In this document: positions 16,376 to 26,426 of the stretch, one piece after another
Position numbering within the stretch: position 1 is the first letter of the stretch
Layout of the letters: every line of letters begins with the position of its first letter
DNA from: Sulfurospirillum sp. 1612
GTDB taxonomy: Bacteria > Campylobacterota > Campylobacteria > Campylobacterales > Sulfurospirillaceae
DNA: 64,000 bases
NCBI RefSeq assembly: GCF_036556685.1
Contig: NZ_CP140614.1
Coordinates: forward strand, 1,736,001 to 1,800,000
Direction: 5' to 3'
Made by a program: the position numbers and the translations under genes
Notes under the pieces: generated by a model
Seen by the model: only the letters and a program-made list of their open reading frames with translations
Database searches by the model: none
What the model was told of the DNA's origin: nothing

Positions 16376-18924
16376 GCATCTTCTTGCAATATTTTTTTAG
16401 CATAACTCAATGCCGCTTTTTTTGCCGCATCGATTTGGCTAGGATCTTTACCTCCAGCTTGAGCAAAATCATCACGGCCACCGCCGCCACCTCCTACAAT
16501 TGGCGCTATTTCTTTAATCCATGCTCCTGCTTTAATCGGCGCATTTTTAACCCCGCTTGCAATCATGACTTTATTATTTTTCACTTGAAATAAAATAATC
16601 GCGACAGAATCTTTTTGATTTTTTACATCATCAATCTTCGCTTTGATATCACCCGCATCTAAACGCTCAACAATCACATCAACGCCTTGAATCGTCTGTG
16701 CCTCGATACTTTTTCCGACATTGGCACTAAGGGCCTCAATCTCTTGTTTCAATCGTACAATCTCTTTTTTCTGCCTATTGATGCCCACAAAGATATCTTT
16801 GTTTTTGAGTTCATCTTCTGCTTTGTGCACCGTATTTCTCAGCGTCGTCGCAAATTCATAAGCACTTTTGCCACATACCGCTTCGATTCTACGCACACCC
16901 GAACTCACGCCGCTCTCTTTGATGATAAAAAAGCTACCGATATTGGCGACATTTTTCACATGCGTCCCACCACAAAGCTCAACGCTCACATCACCAAAAG
17001 AGACCACCCGCACTTCATCTCCGTATTTCTCACCAAAGAGTGCCATGGCGCCACTATTCTTAGCATCTTCCACGCTCATGATCTCTGTTTTTGCATCAAC
17101 ACCACTGAAAATCATCGCATTCACTCGTGCTTCCACTGCGGCGATTTCTTCTTCACTCATCGCTTTAGGATGAGAAAAATCAAATCGCAATCTGTCTTTT
17201 TCAACCGAAGAACCCGCTTGTGCAACATGCTCTCCCAAGATTTCTCTCAAGGCACGATGCAACAGGTGCGTCGCTGAGTGATGTTTTTCTATCTCTTTTC
17301 TTGAACTATCTACAACCACATCGACTTTATCCCCGACTTCTAGAGGGTTTTGTAACGCAACCTGAGAGAGATTCAAATCAAAAAATTTCTTAGTATCTAA
17401 GACCTCGCCATATCCAGAAATTTCCCCACTATCGCCACATTGTCCTCCACTTTGAGCGTAAAACGGTGTTTGATGAAACATCACCCAGCCGCTTTTTTCC
17501 AAGCGTTGTACTTCTGTGAAATCATCATCTAAGAGTGCCACGACACTCACATGATCTTGCGTTTGAGTATAACCGGTAAATTCATTAGCCCCAAATCGCT
17601 CCAGTAATATTTTAAAATCACCATGTGCCACTTTGTCGCCGCTACCTTTCCATGAAGCTTTGGAGCGTTGTTTTTGCTCCGCCATCAAGGCATCAAATTT
17701 TTCAACATCGGCTTCCATATCTTTTTCACGCAACATATCTTGTGTGAGATCAAGCGGGAATCCAAACGTATCATAAAGTTTAAAAGCCACAGCTCCACTG
17801 AAGATTTTTTGGGTTTGGGACAATTCTTTTTCAAAGAGTTCCAATCCTGATGCAATCGTGGTCAAAAATCGTTCTTCTTCCAATCGAATTTGTTCACTAA
17901 TCGCCTCTTTCTTTTCTATTAAATAAGGATAATGCTCTCCCATGAGATCATTGAGCGTATCTAAGAGTTTGTACATAAAAGGCTCTTTAATACCTAAAAG
18001 ATAGCCATGGCGAATCGCACGTCTGGTAATCCGACGCAAGACATACCCTCGTCCCTCTTTATCAAAGTTGATTCCTTGTGCTAGTAAAAATGCTACGGAG
18101 CGAATATGATCGGCAATCACCCGATAACTCGCACCCTCTTCATAATGATAAGGTTTGCCACAAAGCTCGGCAACTTTATTGATAAGTGGCATAAACAACG
18201 TGGAGTCATAATTGCTCTGTTTGCCTTCACAAACCGCCACAACACGCTCCAATCCCATACCCGTATCAATCGAAGGTTTTGGCAGTGGTGTCAACACACC
18301 CTTTTCATCGCGATAATATTGCATAAAAACAAGATTCCAAATCTCCAAAAATCGGTCGCCATCACCACCCATGTGATCTTCTGGACCGTGAAAATGCTCT
18401 GCTCCTTGGTCGATAAAAATTTCACTACAAGGGCCACAAGGTCCCACATCGCCCATCTGCCAAAAATTATCTTTATCACCAAAACGCTTGATACGCTCAA
18501 GCGGTACATGACGCTGCCACAAAGTCTCAGCCTCATCATCGCTATCATGAACCGTAACCCAAAGTTTTTCTTCAGGCAATTTCAGGACTTTAGTGACAAA
18601 TTCCCAGGCGTTGGCAATCGCATCTTCTTTAAAATAATCTCCAAATGAAAAATTACCCAACATTTCAAAAAAAGTGTGATGTCGAGCCGTATAGCCGACA
18701 TTGTCCAAGTCATTGTGCTTGCCACCGGCTCGGATACAAGTTTGGCAACTCGTCGCACGAGGCGGATTAGGTCTTGGGATTTCTCCTGTGAAAATGCTCT
18801 TAAAAGGCACCATTCCCGCGTTAACAAAAAGCAATGTCGCATCGTCCGGAACAAGCGGTGCACTTGGCACAATCGTGTGCCCTTTTTGTTTAAAAAAGTT
18901 TAAAAATTCTGCTCTAACATCCAT
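16372..18924 (-). CDS. alaS: Alanyl-tRNA synthetase
   Basis: AlaS charges tRNA(Ala). The 850-aa protein has the class II catalytic core at the N-terminus ([29 protein letters not shown]), the editing domain with HSATHLLH and CGGTHV (zinc/editing residues) and the C-terminal glycine-rich [16 protein letters not shown] of the C-Ala domain. Length and architecture are complete. The start has no strong Shine-Dalgarno; an AT-rich 150-nt gap separates it from the divergent gnnB. Confidence 0.98.
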   Translation of the reverse strand: MDVRAEFLNFFKQKGHTIVPSAPLVPDDATLLFVNAGMVPFKSIFTGEIPRPNPPRATSCQTCIRAGGKHNDLDNVGYTARHHTFFEMLGNFSFGDYFKEDAIANAWEFVTKVLKLPEEKLWVTVHDSDDEAETLWQRHVPLERIKRFGDKDNFWQMGDVGPCGPCSEIFIDQGAEHFHGPEDHMGGDGDRFLEIWNLVFMQYYRDEKGVLTPLPKPSIDTGMGLERVVAVCEGKQSNYDSTLFMPLINKVAELCGKPYHYEEGASYRVIADHIRSVAFLLAQGINFDKEGRGYVLRRITRRAIRHGYLLGIKEPFMYKLLDTLNDLMGEHYPYLIEKKEAISEQIRLEEERFLTTIASGLELFEKELSQTQKIFSGAVAFKLYDTFGFPLDLTQDMLREKDMEADVEKFDALMAEQKQRSKASWKGSGDKVAHGDFKILLERFGANEFTGYTQTQDHVSVVALLDDDFTEVQRLEKSGWVMFHQTPFYAQSGGQCGDSGEISGYGEVLDTKKFFDLNLSQVALQNPLEVGDKVDVVVDSSRKEIEKHHSATHLLHRALREILGEHVAQAGSSVEKDRLRFDFSHPKAMSEEEIAAVEARVNAMIFSGVDAKTEIMSVEDAKNSGAMALFGEKYGDEVRVVSFGDVSVELCGGTHVKNVANIGSFFIIKESGVSSGVRRIEAVCGKSAYEFATTLRNTVHKAEDELKNKDIFVGINRQKKEIVRLKQEIEALSANVGKSIEAQTIQGVDVIVERLDAGDIKAKIDDVKNQKDSVAIILFQVKNNKVMIASGVKNAPIKAGAWIKEIAPIVGGGGGGRDDFAQAGGKDPSQIDAAKKAALSYAKKILQEDA

Positions 18925-19039
18925 ACGTATTCCCCAATTATGTATTAAATCGTCTTATTTTATCTAAAAAACTATTAAATAAAGCTACTTATCACAATAA
19001 TTATACAAAAGCTTTAACTGCACAAAAGTAACTTTGATG

Positions 19040-19045
19040 TATAAT
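19040..19045 (+). promoter_or_regulatory. -10 box for gnnB-gnnA
   Basis: TATAAT with TTGATG just upstream lies 30 nt before the gnnB ATG. It is the best promoter candidate in the 151-nt divergent gap to alaS. Confidence 0.5.
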
Positions 19046-19075
19046 TTCTCCTACTCAATTTACAAAGGCTTATAT

Positions 19076-20173
19076 ATGAAAATACCATTTATAGATTTAA
19101 AAACACAATATGAAACGCACAAAGCAGAAATCAATCAAGCCGTTTTGGACGTATTAGATTCTACACAATTTATTTTAGGACCCAATGTAACAAAACTCGA
19201 AGAAAATTTAGCAACCTTTACTGGTTCAAAACATGCGATTGCGTGTTCATCTGGGACCGATGCCCTGCTTTTGGCCTTGATGGCTTTAGATATTAAAGCC
19301 GGCGATGAAGTTATCACGACACCCTTTACCTTTATCTCGACAGCAGAAGTCGTCTCACTCGTTGGAGCGACACCGGTTTTCGTCGATATTGATGAGACCA
19401 CTTATACATTAGACCCAAAATTAATAGAAGCAAAAATCACTAAAAACACTAAAGCAATCATGCCGGTATCTTTGTTTGGTCAATGCGCCGATATGGATGC
19501 GATTAACGCCATCGCAAAAAAACACAATATTCCTGTTGTTGAAGATGGATGTCAAAGTTTTGGTGCCACTTATAAAGGCAAGAAATCATGCAACTTAAGT
19601 GAGATTGGCTGTACGAGTTTCTTCCCATCAAAACCACTGGGTTGTTATGGTGATGGCGGTGCGATTTTCACCAACGATGACGCTCTGGCACACAAACTCA
19701 GAACACTCGCCAATCACGGGCAAGAAGAGCGATACAAGCACAAATACATCGGAACCAACGGCCGACTCGATGCTATTCAAGCGGCTATTTTAAATGTTAA
19801 AATGAAATATTTCCAAAAAGAGATTGAATTACGTGAAAAAATCGGAGCGCGTTATGGTGAAATGCTACAAGATAGCCACGTTATCACCCCTAAGATTATG
19901 GATGATAGAACCAGCGTCTTTGCACAATACTCCATTCGGGCACAAGATAGAGCCGCTTTGGTTATGGCACTCAATAAAGCTGAAATTCCAACAGCGGTGC
20001 ACTATCCTATCGCATTGCATGAGCAAGAAGCTTATGCTTATTTGGGATACAAACATGGAGATTTTCCGGTGAGTGAGCGTGTTGCTTCTGAGATCATGAG
20101 CCTTCCGATGAGTCCGTTTTTGACACAAGAACAACAAGATTTCATCGTGCAAAATATAAAAGAGGCCATATGA
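19076..20173 (+). CDS. gnnB: DegT/DnrJ/EryC1-family aminotransferase, probable GnnB
   Basis: A PLP-dependent sugar aminotransferase of 365 aa: CSSGTDALLLAL (phosphate binding), VEDGCQSFGA (Asp to PLP) and SFFPSKPLGCYGDGGA with the Schiff-base Lys. Its 4-bp overlap with a Gfo/Idh oxidoreductase and its place next to alaS match what I recall of C. jejuni gnnB-gnnA, which convert UDP-GlcNAc to UDP-GlcNAc3N for lipid A with amide-linked acyl chains. A role in another 2,3-diamino sugar (WbpE-like) cannot be excluded. The start at 19076 is chosen because the family N-terminus is MKIPFIDL. Confidence 0.8.
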   Translation: MKIPFIDLKTQYETHKAEINQAVLDVLDSTQFILGPNVTKLEENLATFTGSKHAIACSSGTDALLLALMALDIKAGDEVITTPFTFISTAEVVSLVGATPVFVDIDETTYTLDPKLIEAKITKNTKAIMPVSLFGQCADMDAINAIAKKHNIPVVEDGCQSFGATYKGKKSCNLSEIGCTSFFPSKPLGCYGDGGAIFTNDDALAHKLRTLANHGQEERYKHKYIGTNGRLDAIQAAILNVKMKYFQKEIELREKIGARYGEMLQDSHVITPKIMDDRTSVFAQYSIRAQDRAALVMALNKAEIPTAVHYPIALHEQEAYAYLGYKHGDFPVSERVASEIMSLPMSPFLTQEQQDFIVQNIKEAI

Positions 20174-21078
20174 AAAATATAGCATTAATCGGACTCGGTT
20201 CTATGGGGAGAAATCACTATAGAATCATCAAAAATATTCCAGATTTTAAACTCGTAGCTATCTGTGATGTTGTCAAAACAGGCGATTATGAGGAGCCTTT
20301 TTTCACCAGTGTGGATGAGATGCTTGAAACGGCCCAAATCGATGCATGCGTCATCGTCGTCCCTACGTTTTTACATAAAGAGGTCGCCATCAAGTGTCTC
20401 AATGCGGGCAAAGATATCTTTATTGAAAAACCGGTCGCTTCAACGGTCGAAGAAGCCCGAGATATCTTAGAAGTCGCCAATGCCAAAAAGGCTAAAGTCG
20501 CCGTCGGATATATCGAACGCTTTAATCCTGTCGTCAGTGCGCTTAAAGAAGAGATTAAAGATGATGAGATTTATAGTATCGGTATCACGCGTGTGGGACC
20601 CTTCCCTCCTCGTATTGCTGATGTAGGAATTTTGACTGATTTATCGGTTCATGATATCGACCTCATTCGCTATATCACCCAACAAGAGATTGTCAAAACC
20701 AATATTTACCGATCTCGTAAAATCCACAACCATCACGAAGACAATGCGATGCTTTCCTTTAAACTCGAACACGATATCGTCGCAAGCATCACAACAAACT
20801 GGCTGACACCATTTCGAAAAAGAACCATTGAAGTCGCAACCAAAAATGCTTATTATGAAGCAGATTTGATGGCACAAGACCTCACAGAATACTCAGAATA
20901 TCAAAAAAACAACTCATTTGTCATCAGAAAATGTATGGTCAAAAAAGAGGAACCTTTATTGCGAGAACATGTCGCATTTTCACAGTTTCTCCAAACAGGC
21001 GACCGCCATGGACTTAGCACTATTGAAGATAGTATTATCACACTAGAAATATCTGCAAAAAAAAGAATTATTGATTAG
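20170..21078 (+). CDS. gnnA: Gfo/Idh/MocA oxidoreductase, probable GnnA
   Basis: A NAD-dependent sugar oxidoreductase: Rossmann motif GLGSMGRNHYRI at residues 7-18, and the substrate-domain motif EKPVA (catalytic Lys ~88). At 302 aa it is a standard family member. Paired by an ATGA overlap with the aminotransferase, it is predicted to oxidise C3 of UDP-GlcNAc before amination (lipid A GlcN3N pathway). Its 3' end overlaps the convergent ftsI by 11 bp. Confidence 0.8.
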   Translation: MKNIALIGLGSMGRNHYRIIKNIPDFKLVAICDVVKTGDYEEPFFTSVDEMLETAQIDACVIVVPTFLHKEVAIKCLNAGKDIFIEKPVASTVEEARDILEVANAKKAKVAVGYIERFNPVVSALKEEIKDDEIYSIGITRVGPFPPRIADVGILTDLSVHDIDLIRYITQQEIVKTNIYRSRKIHNHHEDNAMLSFKLEHDIVASITTNWLTPFRKRTIEVATKNAYYEADLMAQDLTEYSEYQKNNSFVIRKCMVKKEEPLLREHVAFSQFLQTGDRHGLSTIEDSIITLEISAKKRIID

Positions 21079-22840
21079 ATAAGGAGGGTTTTAAAAACCC
21101 TTCTTCCACCAATTTATCCACAATCTCTCTAAAAGTCGGAACAGCCGTTTGAGAGGCATAATAGTGATACCGTTTTTCCGGGTCACGCACTAATACTCCA
21201 ATCGTATATCGACTCGTTTTATCATTGGCAAATCCAAAAAATGAACTGTTATATTTATTGGTATAGCCCCCTCCTCCCGCGATGTGTGCCGTACCGGTTT
21301 TGCCACCAATCTCAAGCCCATCGTAAATCGCCGCTTTTCCTGTTCCTTTGAGGACGGTTTTGATGAGAATCTTGTGCATGCGTTTGGCAACGGCTACGGG
21401 AATCACTTGTTTTTGAGACATATAATCATCAAGATTATACTTTCCATCATCAGAAGAGATGCGTTTGGCAATCTTAGGCGTCACCATTCTGCCATTATTA
21501 TTAAAGACGCTGTATGCTTTGAGTACTTGCATAAAATTGGCATCCAACCCATAACCGTATCCGATGGTGGCCTTGTAAATTTCTGATTCAAATTTATGCA
21601 ATGGAGGAATGGCGCCTTTGGCTTCATAAGGCAAATCAATCCCGCTTTTTTTAGAAAATCCAAAATCTTTCAAACCCTTATAAAATTCTATAGGATCGAG
21701 CTTTTGCGCCAATTGAGAAATCCCTACATTACTTGAATGGACGATGACATCTTCAGCACTTAACCATTCAAAGTCATGAGTATCATGAATCACCTTGCGT
21801 CCGATTCGATATTTGCCTCCAAAAATGCGTACCAAGTCAAAAGGATTGACTTTATTTGCCTCCAACAACAAAGAAAAAGTGATGGGTTTCATAACAGACC
21901 CTGGCTCATAAGAGTACTCAATCGCACTCACGTTTAATGAAGGATAATCCACCCTTCTGATAAAATCTGGGTTGTATCTATTGCTCGTCGCCAATGCTAG
22001 TATCGCTCCGGTTTTGCTGTCCATCACACAAGCAATAATCTCTTGTGCTTCTAAATCTTTCTTTTTATCATCGAGTATTTTTTCGATGACCTTTTGGAGT
22101 TTCAAAGAGATGTTTAAATAGACGTTTAATCCATCCATACGCTTTGTGTACATGCTATATCTATCTAATATCACCGTATTGGCGATATCGCGATGTCCTT
22201 TTAAAATCGAATCTTGAATGGGAGCCAGTTTATCTTCATAATACTTCTCGATTCCCTTCACCCCCGTGATGGTTGTCATACGATTTTTTTCTATTTTTCT
22301 GATATAGCCTACCACAGGCGTCAACGTATCTTTTGCTGGATAAATTCTTTTTTCACCACTCTCCTCAACACTCATCCCATGTATAAAGTCATCTTTAGTT
22401 TTTGGGTCTTCATAGCTAATAAAAACTTTGAGAGAAAAGAGTTTTCGTGCAAGATTTTTAAGATATTTGGCTTTTTTGGAATCAATACTATAAGAGAGCA
22501 CCACACTACCAAATCTACTATTGATAGTTTTGAGCACTTTCCTCGCATCATCACCGCTATAGAGTGAGTAGAGTTTCACAAAAAGCTCTTTTTTTTGAGG
22601 GTCAATATTTCTGGTATCTACGGTAACTTTATAGAGTTTTTTGCTCGTCGCGACTCTAAAATCATCCCGACTGATGATATCACCTCGCATCGCATGCGTC
22701 ACCTCTTTGTAGGTGAGTGTCGGCAAACGTCTTGGTGCTGTTGCCCAATAAAAAGTGGCACTGAGAAAAATGACAAATCCGATAAATATAAGGGAAAAAA
22801 GAAAAAGTATCTTGTAGGTTTTAGGTTTAATACTCTGCAT
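21068..22840 (-). CDS. ftsI: Class B penicillin-binding protein (FtsI/PBP2-like, septal transpeptidase)
   Basis: A 590-aa protein with one N-terminal membrane helix (residues ~9-31), a PBP dimerisation domain and a transpeptidase domain with the three active-site motifs: EPGSVMKP (SxxK), HSSN (SxN) and GGKTGTAH (KTG). It crosslinks septal murein. It is the last gene of flgB-flgC-fliE-ftsI, an arrangement I recall from Campylobacter (pbpB). An internal hairpin at 21081-21105 falls within its last codons. Confidence 0.93.
   Translation of the reverse strand: MQSIKPKTYKILFLFSLIFIGFVIFLSATFYWATAPRRLPTLTYKEVTHAMRGDIISRDDFRVATSKKLYKVTVDTRNIDPQKKELFVKLYSLYSGDDARKVLKTINSRFGSVVLSYSIDSKKAKYLKNLARKLFSLKVFISYEDPKTKDDFIHGMSVEESGEKRIYPAKDTLTPVVGYIRKIEKNRMTTITGVKGIEKYYEDKLAPIQDSILKGHRDIANTVILDRYSMYTKRMDGLNVYLNISLKLQKVIEKILDDKKKDLEAQEIIACVMDSKTGAILALATSNRYNPDFIRRVDYPSLNVSAIEYSYEPGSVMKPITFSLLLEANKVNPFDLVRIFGGKYRIGRKVIHDTHDFEWLSAEDVIVHSSNVGISQLAQKLDPIEFYKGLKDFGFSKKSGIDLPYEAKGAIPPLHKFESEIYKATIGYGYGLDANFMQVLKAYSVFNNNGRMVTPKIAKRISSDDGKYNLDDYMSQKQVIPVAVAKRMHKILIKTVLKGTGKAAIYDGLEIGGKTGTAHIAGGGGYTNKYNSSFFGFANDKTSRYTIGVLVRDPEKRYHYYASQTAVPTFREIVDKLVEEGFLKPSLSNQ
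21081..21105. terminator. Hairpin inside the last codons of ftsI, between convergent genes
   Basis: An 11-bp stem with one wobble (AAGGAGGGTTT / AAACCCTTCTT) and a 3-nt loop begins 3 nt after the gnnA stop and lies inside the ftsI coding end. It lacks a clear T-run on either side, so it may be a weak bidirectional terminator or a 3'-end stabiliser. Confidence 0.4.
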
Positions 22841-22859
22841 TAAAAAGAATGTGCCACGC

Positions 22860-23162
22860 TTATATCTGAGTTTTGGATATCTCTTTATATGCGCTTAATG
22901 CTTTGTTTCTGACCTCTAACATCAATTTCATACTAATCTGTGCTTTATCAATTGCAATCGCGGCTTGGTGTAGGTCTTTGACTTCTCCTGTTGCGATATC
23001 AGCCATTGCTTTATCACCAACTTGTTGTGCTTTATTGACTTCTGAAAGTGTATTTTCTAAAACTTTTGAAAAATCTCCACTAGGCGCCACTTTAGTAGCA
23101 TCTTTTTTTGCATCAGTAAGATTTCCTAATGATGAGATTTTATCAAGACTATTTTGCATCAA
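22860..23162 (-). CDS. fliE: Flagellar hook-basal body protein FliE
   Basis: FliE joins the MS ring to the proximal rod. The 100-aa protein ends in the conserved helical region with QAAIAIDKAQISMKLMLEVRNKALSAYKEI, which is diagnostic (the QIS and RNK positions). It starts 1 nt after the flgC stop and precedes ftsI. Confidence 0.95.
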   Translation of the reverse strand: MMQNSLDKISSLGNLTDAKKDATKVAPSGDFSKVLENTLSEVNKAQQVGDKAMADIATGEVKDLHQAAIAIDKAQISMKLMLEVRNKALSAYKEISKTQI

Positions 23163-23163
23163 A

Positions 23164-23658
23164 TTATCCTTTCAAAATATCTATAGCGCTTTGTGCCATT
23201 GATTTGGCACTTTGAAAAGCAGCTACATTCGCTTGGTATGCCCGTGTCGCTTCAATCAAATCTGACATCTCAATAACAGGATTGACGTTGGGATACGCCA
23301 CATAGCCATCTTTATTAGCATCAGGATTGGTAGGGTCATATTTCATTTTAAAATTGCTACTGTCTCTCACGACTTTGTCGACTGCCACACTCATTACAGA
23401 TGGGTCAGCATCATTGGGGGCACTCGAATCATCGAGAGGATTCTCGTATTTTAACATATTATTGCTGTTTTCAATAGCATTGTTGAGTGTTTTATCAAAA
23501 TTTATCGCTTTAAAGATCACTTCTCGCCTACGATAGGGACCGCCTTCACTCGTCCTAGTCGTATCTGCATTTGCGATATTGGAACTGATAACATTCATCC
23601 TGAAGCGTTGCGCGGAGAGTCCATAACCACTAATATCAAAATTACTTAAAAATGCCAT
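23164..23658 (-). CDS. flgC: Flagellar basal-body rod protein FlgC
   Basis: A proximal rod protein of 164 aa. It contains the rod/hook N-terminal motif (YGLSAQRFRMNVISSNIANADT) with ANADT, and the C-terminal EMSDLIEATRAYQANVAAFQSAKSM block of FlgC. It is exported by the flagellar type III apparatus. It lies 10 nt after flgB and 1 nt before fliE. Confidence 0.97.
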   Translation of the reverse strand: MAFLSNFDISGYGLSAQRFRMNVISSNIANADTTRTSEGGPYRRREVIFKAINFDKTLNNAIENSNNMLKYENPLDDSSAPNDADPSVMSVAVDKVVRDSSNFKMKYDPTNPDANKDGYVAYPNVNPVIEMSDLIEATRAYQANVAAFQSAKSMAQSAIDILKG

Positions 23659-23668
23659 TTATACGCTC

Positions 23669-24100
23669 CTATACTCTTGATGATGCTTCAATGACACTTT
23701 TGAAAATCGTACTGTCTTTCTTCAAAGCAGCCGATAGTGCATTAAACATCATGTTATTTTTACCCAGTTCGGTCGTCTCAATATCAAGGTCCACCGTATT
23801 GCCATCATTTCTTTGTGTGTGACCATCTCTGAGATAAATCGTAGGTTTTGAAATATCACTATCATGATAACCGCTGAGATGCTTTTGATTGGTTTGTGCC
23901 ATTTTGAGCTGTGCTACTTGATGCGCTCCATAAAGCTTTTGTGCACTGTGTGCCAATGAGGCTTCAAAATCAATATCCCGTGCTTTATAATTTGGCGTAT
24001 CAATATTGGCAATATTGCCCGCTATCATCTCTTGTCTTAGTGCTCTGGCGTTTAATCCTTGCTCCATCAATCCAAACGATTTGCTGATTTCAAATGACAT
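23669..24100 (-). CDS. flgB: Flagellar basal-body rod protein FlgB
   Basis: A proximal rod protein of 143 aa. Family features are RQEMIAGNIANIDTPNYKARDIDFE near residues 20-45 and the C-terminal NNMMFNALSAALKKDSTIFK. It is the first gene of the flgB-flgC-fliE-ftsI operon. GAGAGGA precedes the start, and a sigma-54-like promoter lies 33-50 nt upstream. Confidence 0.97.
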   Translation of the reverse strand: MSFEISKSFGLMEQGLNARALRQEMIAGNIANIDTPNYKARDIDFEASLAHSAQKLYGAHQVAQLKMAQTNQKHLSGYHDSDISKPTIYLRDGHTQRNDGNTVDLDIETTELGKNNMMFNALSAALKKDSTIFKSVIEASSRV

Positions 24101-24132
24101 ACGATCCTCTCTTTACTCAATATGTCAAATAT

Positions 24133-24150
24133 AAGCAAAAATCATTCCTT
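24133..24150 (-). promoter_or_regulatory. Sigma-54 (RpoN)-like promoter of flgB
   Basis: On the minus strand AAGGAATGATTTTTGCTT carries GG and TTTGC with exactly 10 nt between GG and GC, the fixed -24/-12 geometry of RpoN promoters (consensus TGGCAC-N5-TTGC). The predicted start of transcription is near 24123, leaving a short leader to the ATG at 24100. Rod genes under RpoN control are known in Campylobacter relatives. Confidence 0.5.
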
Positions 24151-24207
24151 TTTATACAAGCATCTTTTTAATCTTTTTGATGTAAAATAAAATAAAAAAA
24201 GAGATCA

Positions 24208-25368
24208 ATGTCAGCAGATAAAACTCTATTTATATTAGTGTCATTTTGTATCTTTGTGGGGATCGTTTTTTCTCTTTCCTTGCCGGTATTTACCAATCTG
24301 TATTTCGGATACAATGAGTTTCATTTTTTCATTCGTCAATTTAGCGTCGGTATGCTCTCGATTCTCATCATGTGGTCGCTCTCGCAATTAAATGCGGACA
24401 AAAGTTTGACCATTATCGCTTTTGGTATCTTTTTTATTTGTCTCTTCTTGATGGGCATCATGCATTATCTTCCTGAGAGTATGGTCACGAGTGCGGGGGG
24501 AGCCAAAAGATGGATTCGATTGCCCGGTTTTTCATTTGCCCCTGTAGAATTTTTTAAAATCGGATTTGTCTATTTTCTTGCCTGGAGTTTTGCCAGAAAA
24601 TTGGATGAAAAAAAGAAATCACTCAAAGAGGAAATCAAGCTCATCTTCCCTTATGTTGCGGTGTTTATCTTGGTGGTTTATCTCATTGCCGTCATGCAAA
24701 ATGACTTAGGTCAAGTGATTGTTCTAGCCGTGACGTTGGCGGTTATGTTACTCTTTGCAGGCACAAGTAAAAGATTGTTTATGCTCACCGTCATCGGTGC
24801 TATTATTGTTTTTATTGTCGCTGTTTTTACCTCAGAACATCGAATTTTAAGAATCAAAATATGGTGGGGAACCATCCAAAATATGGTTTTGTCCATCTTA
24901 CCCGATGGTATTGCAAAAGCACTGCGCGTTGAAAATGCACCTGAGCCTTATCAGATATCTTATTCACTCAATGCCATCAAACACGGGGGACTTTTTGGGC
25001 AAGGTATTGGTGCGGGGTCTTTTAAATTGGGATTTTTAAGTGAGGTACACACTGACTTTGTTTTAGCCGGAATCGCAGAAGAGATTGGATTTTTTGGTGT
25101 TTTGGTTATCACAGCAGCCATCTTTTTGATTGTGTACCGCATCTTTCGAATTTCCAACCGAAGTGAAAACCGTGTCTATTACCTCTTCTCTTTAGGTATG
25201 GGATTGTTGATTGTTTTTTCATTTTTGATGAATGCTTATGGTATCACCTCTCTCACCCCAATCAAGGGAATTGCTGTACCGTTTATCAGCTATGGAGGTA
25301 GCTCTATCTTGGCTTTGAGTGTCGGGATTGGGATGGTTCTCATGATTAGCAAAAAGGCAAAACTATGA
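24208..25368 (+). CDS. ftsW: FtsW/RodA/SpoVE (SEDS) family septal murein polymerase
   Basis: A multi-pass membrane protein of 386 aa with about ten helices. SEDS signatures are GAKRWIRLPGFSFAPVEFFK, MQNDLGQV, KHGGLFGQGIGAGSFK, LSEVHTDFVLAGIAEEIGF and the C-terminal PFISYGGSS. It polymerises glycan strands at the septum together with a class B PBP. The downstream murG overlaps it by 4 bp, a typical division/murein pair. It is divergent from flgB. Confidence 0.92.
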   Translation: MSADKTLFILVSFCIFVGIVFSLSLPVFTNLYFGYNEFHFFIRQFSVGMLSILIMWSLSQLNADKSLTIIAFGIFFICLFLMGIMHYLPESMVTSAGGAKRWIRLPGFSFAPVEFFKIGFVYFLAWSFARKLDEKKKSLKEEIKLIFPYVAVFILVVYLIAVMQNDLGQVIVLAVTLAVMLLFAGTSKRLFMLTVIGAIIVFIVAVFTSEHRILRIKIWWGTIQNMVLSILPDGIAKALRVENAPEPYQISYSLNAIKHGGLFGQGIGAGSFKLGFLSEVHTDFVLAGIAEEIGFFGVLVITAAIFLIVYRIFRISNRSENRVYYLFSLGMGLLIVFSFLMNAYGITSLTPIKGIAVPFISYGGSSILALSVGIGMVLMISKKAKL

Positions 25369-26384
25369 TAGCACTCACAGGAGGAGGAACCGGTGGACAT
25401 TTAGCCATCGTTCGTGCCTTGAAAAATGCCCTAAATCAAAGAGGAATCCAGCCCATTTATATTGGCTCAACCAACGGACAAGATCGCGCTTGGTTTGAAC
25501 ATGAGACAGGTTTTTCAGAGAAATTTTTCCTCAACTCACAAGGGGTTGTCAATAAAAAGGGATGGAAAAAACTCACCTCCTTAGGCGAGATTTTAAATAC
25601 CTCTCGCCAATGCAAAAAAATCTTCAAACGCTACCACGTCACTGATCTTGTATCTGTGGGTGGATACTCAGCCGCGCCAGCTTCTTTTGCAACACTGACC
25701 TCGCATGTGAAGCTTTATATTCATGAGCAAAATGCGGCGATGGGAAAACTCAATAAAATTCTAAAACCCTTTGCAACAGAATTTTTTAGCTCTTATGATC
25801 CACACAGTAAAATCAAAGACTATCCTGTCGATACGGCATTTTTCACCAAAAGAAAACCCATCAAAAAGCTCGAAACTATCATTTTTTTAGGCGGTTCTCA
25901 AGGTGCTAAGGCCATCAATACCTTAGCGATGCAACTGGCAAAAAAGCTCAGTGAAAACAACATCCACATCATCCATCAATGTGGGAAAAACAACTTAGAG
26001 GAGATGCTACAGTTCTATCATGATAACCATATCAATGCTGATGTCTTTGACTTTGATCCACAACTGAGAGAGAAAATCTTGCAAGCTGATTTTGCGATCA
26101 GTCGTAGTGGGGCAAGTACCCTTTGGGAACTCTGCGCACTGGGTGTGCCATCACTTTTTATCCCCTATCCTTATGCGGCAAGCGACCATCAATACTACAA
26201 TGCAAAGGCATTAGTCGATGAGGATTTAGCCTTGTTGAGACGTGAATCAGAGGTGGATTCACACGCCATCTATGAAAGTATCATGATGCTTGATTTGCAA
26301 CATATTTCTACAAAACTCAAGCAACATATCGCCCCCAATGGAGCAGAGAAAATTATCGATTTTATTATCAATCATCACACATAA
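25365..26384 (+). CDS. murG: UDP-GlcNAc--undecaprenyl-MurNAc-pentapeptide GlcNAc transferase
   Basis: MurG makes lipid II from lipid I on the inner face of the cytoplasmic membrane. It shows TGGGTGGHL at the N-terminus, SVGGYSAAPASFA, IHEQNAAMGK, FLGGSQGAKAIN and SRSGASTLWELCALG with PYPYAASDHQ. The length of 339 aa is typical. The start overlaps the ftsW stop (ATGA). Confidence 0.96.
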   Translation: MIALTGGGTGGHLAIVRALKNALNQRGIQPIYIGSTNGQDRAWFEHETGFSEKFFLNSQGVVNKKGWKKLTSLGEILNTSRQCKKIFKRYHVTDLVSVGGYSAAPASFATLTSHVKLYIHEQNAAMGKLNKILKPFATEFFSSYDPHSKIKDYPVDTAFFTKRKPIKKLETIIFLGGSQGAKAINTLAMQLAKKLSENNIHIIHQCGKNNLEEMLQFYHDNHINADVFDFDPQLREKILQADFAISRSGASTLWELCALGVPSLFIPYPYAASDHQYYNAKALVDEDLALLRRESEVDSHAIYESIMMLDLQHISTKLKQHIAPNGAEKIIDFIINHHT

Positions 26385-26426
26385 CACAAAATAAAATAAA
26401 AACATATGCAAAAAGGAGAAAAAATC

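Noticed and set aside
18925-19075. T-box or other leader control of alaS
   Set aside because: The upstream region is short and AT-rich with no T-box sequence or terminator/antiterminator pair; T-boxes are not expected in this phylum.
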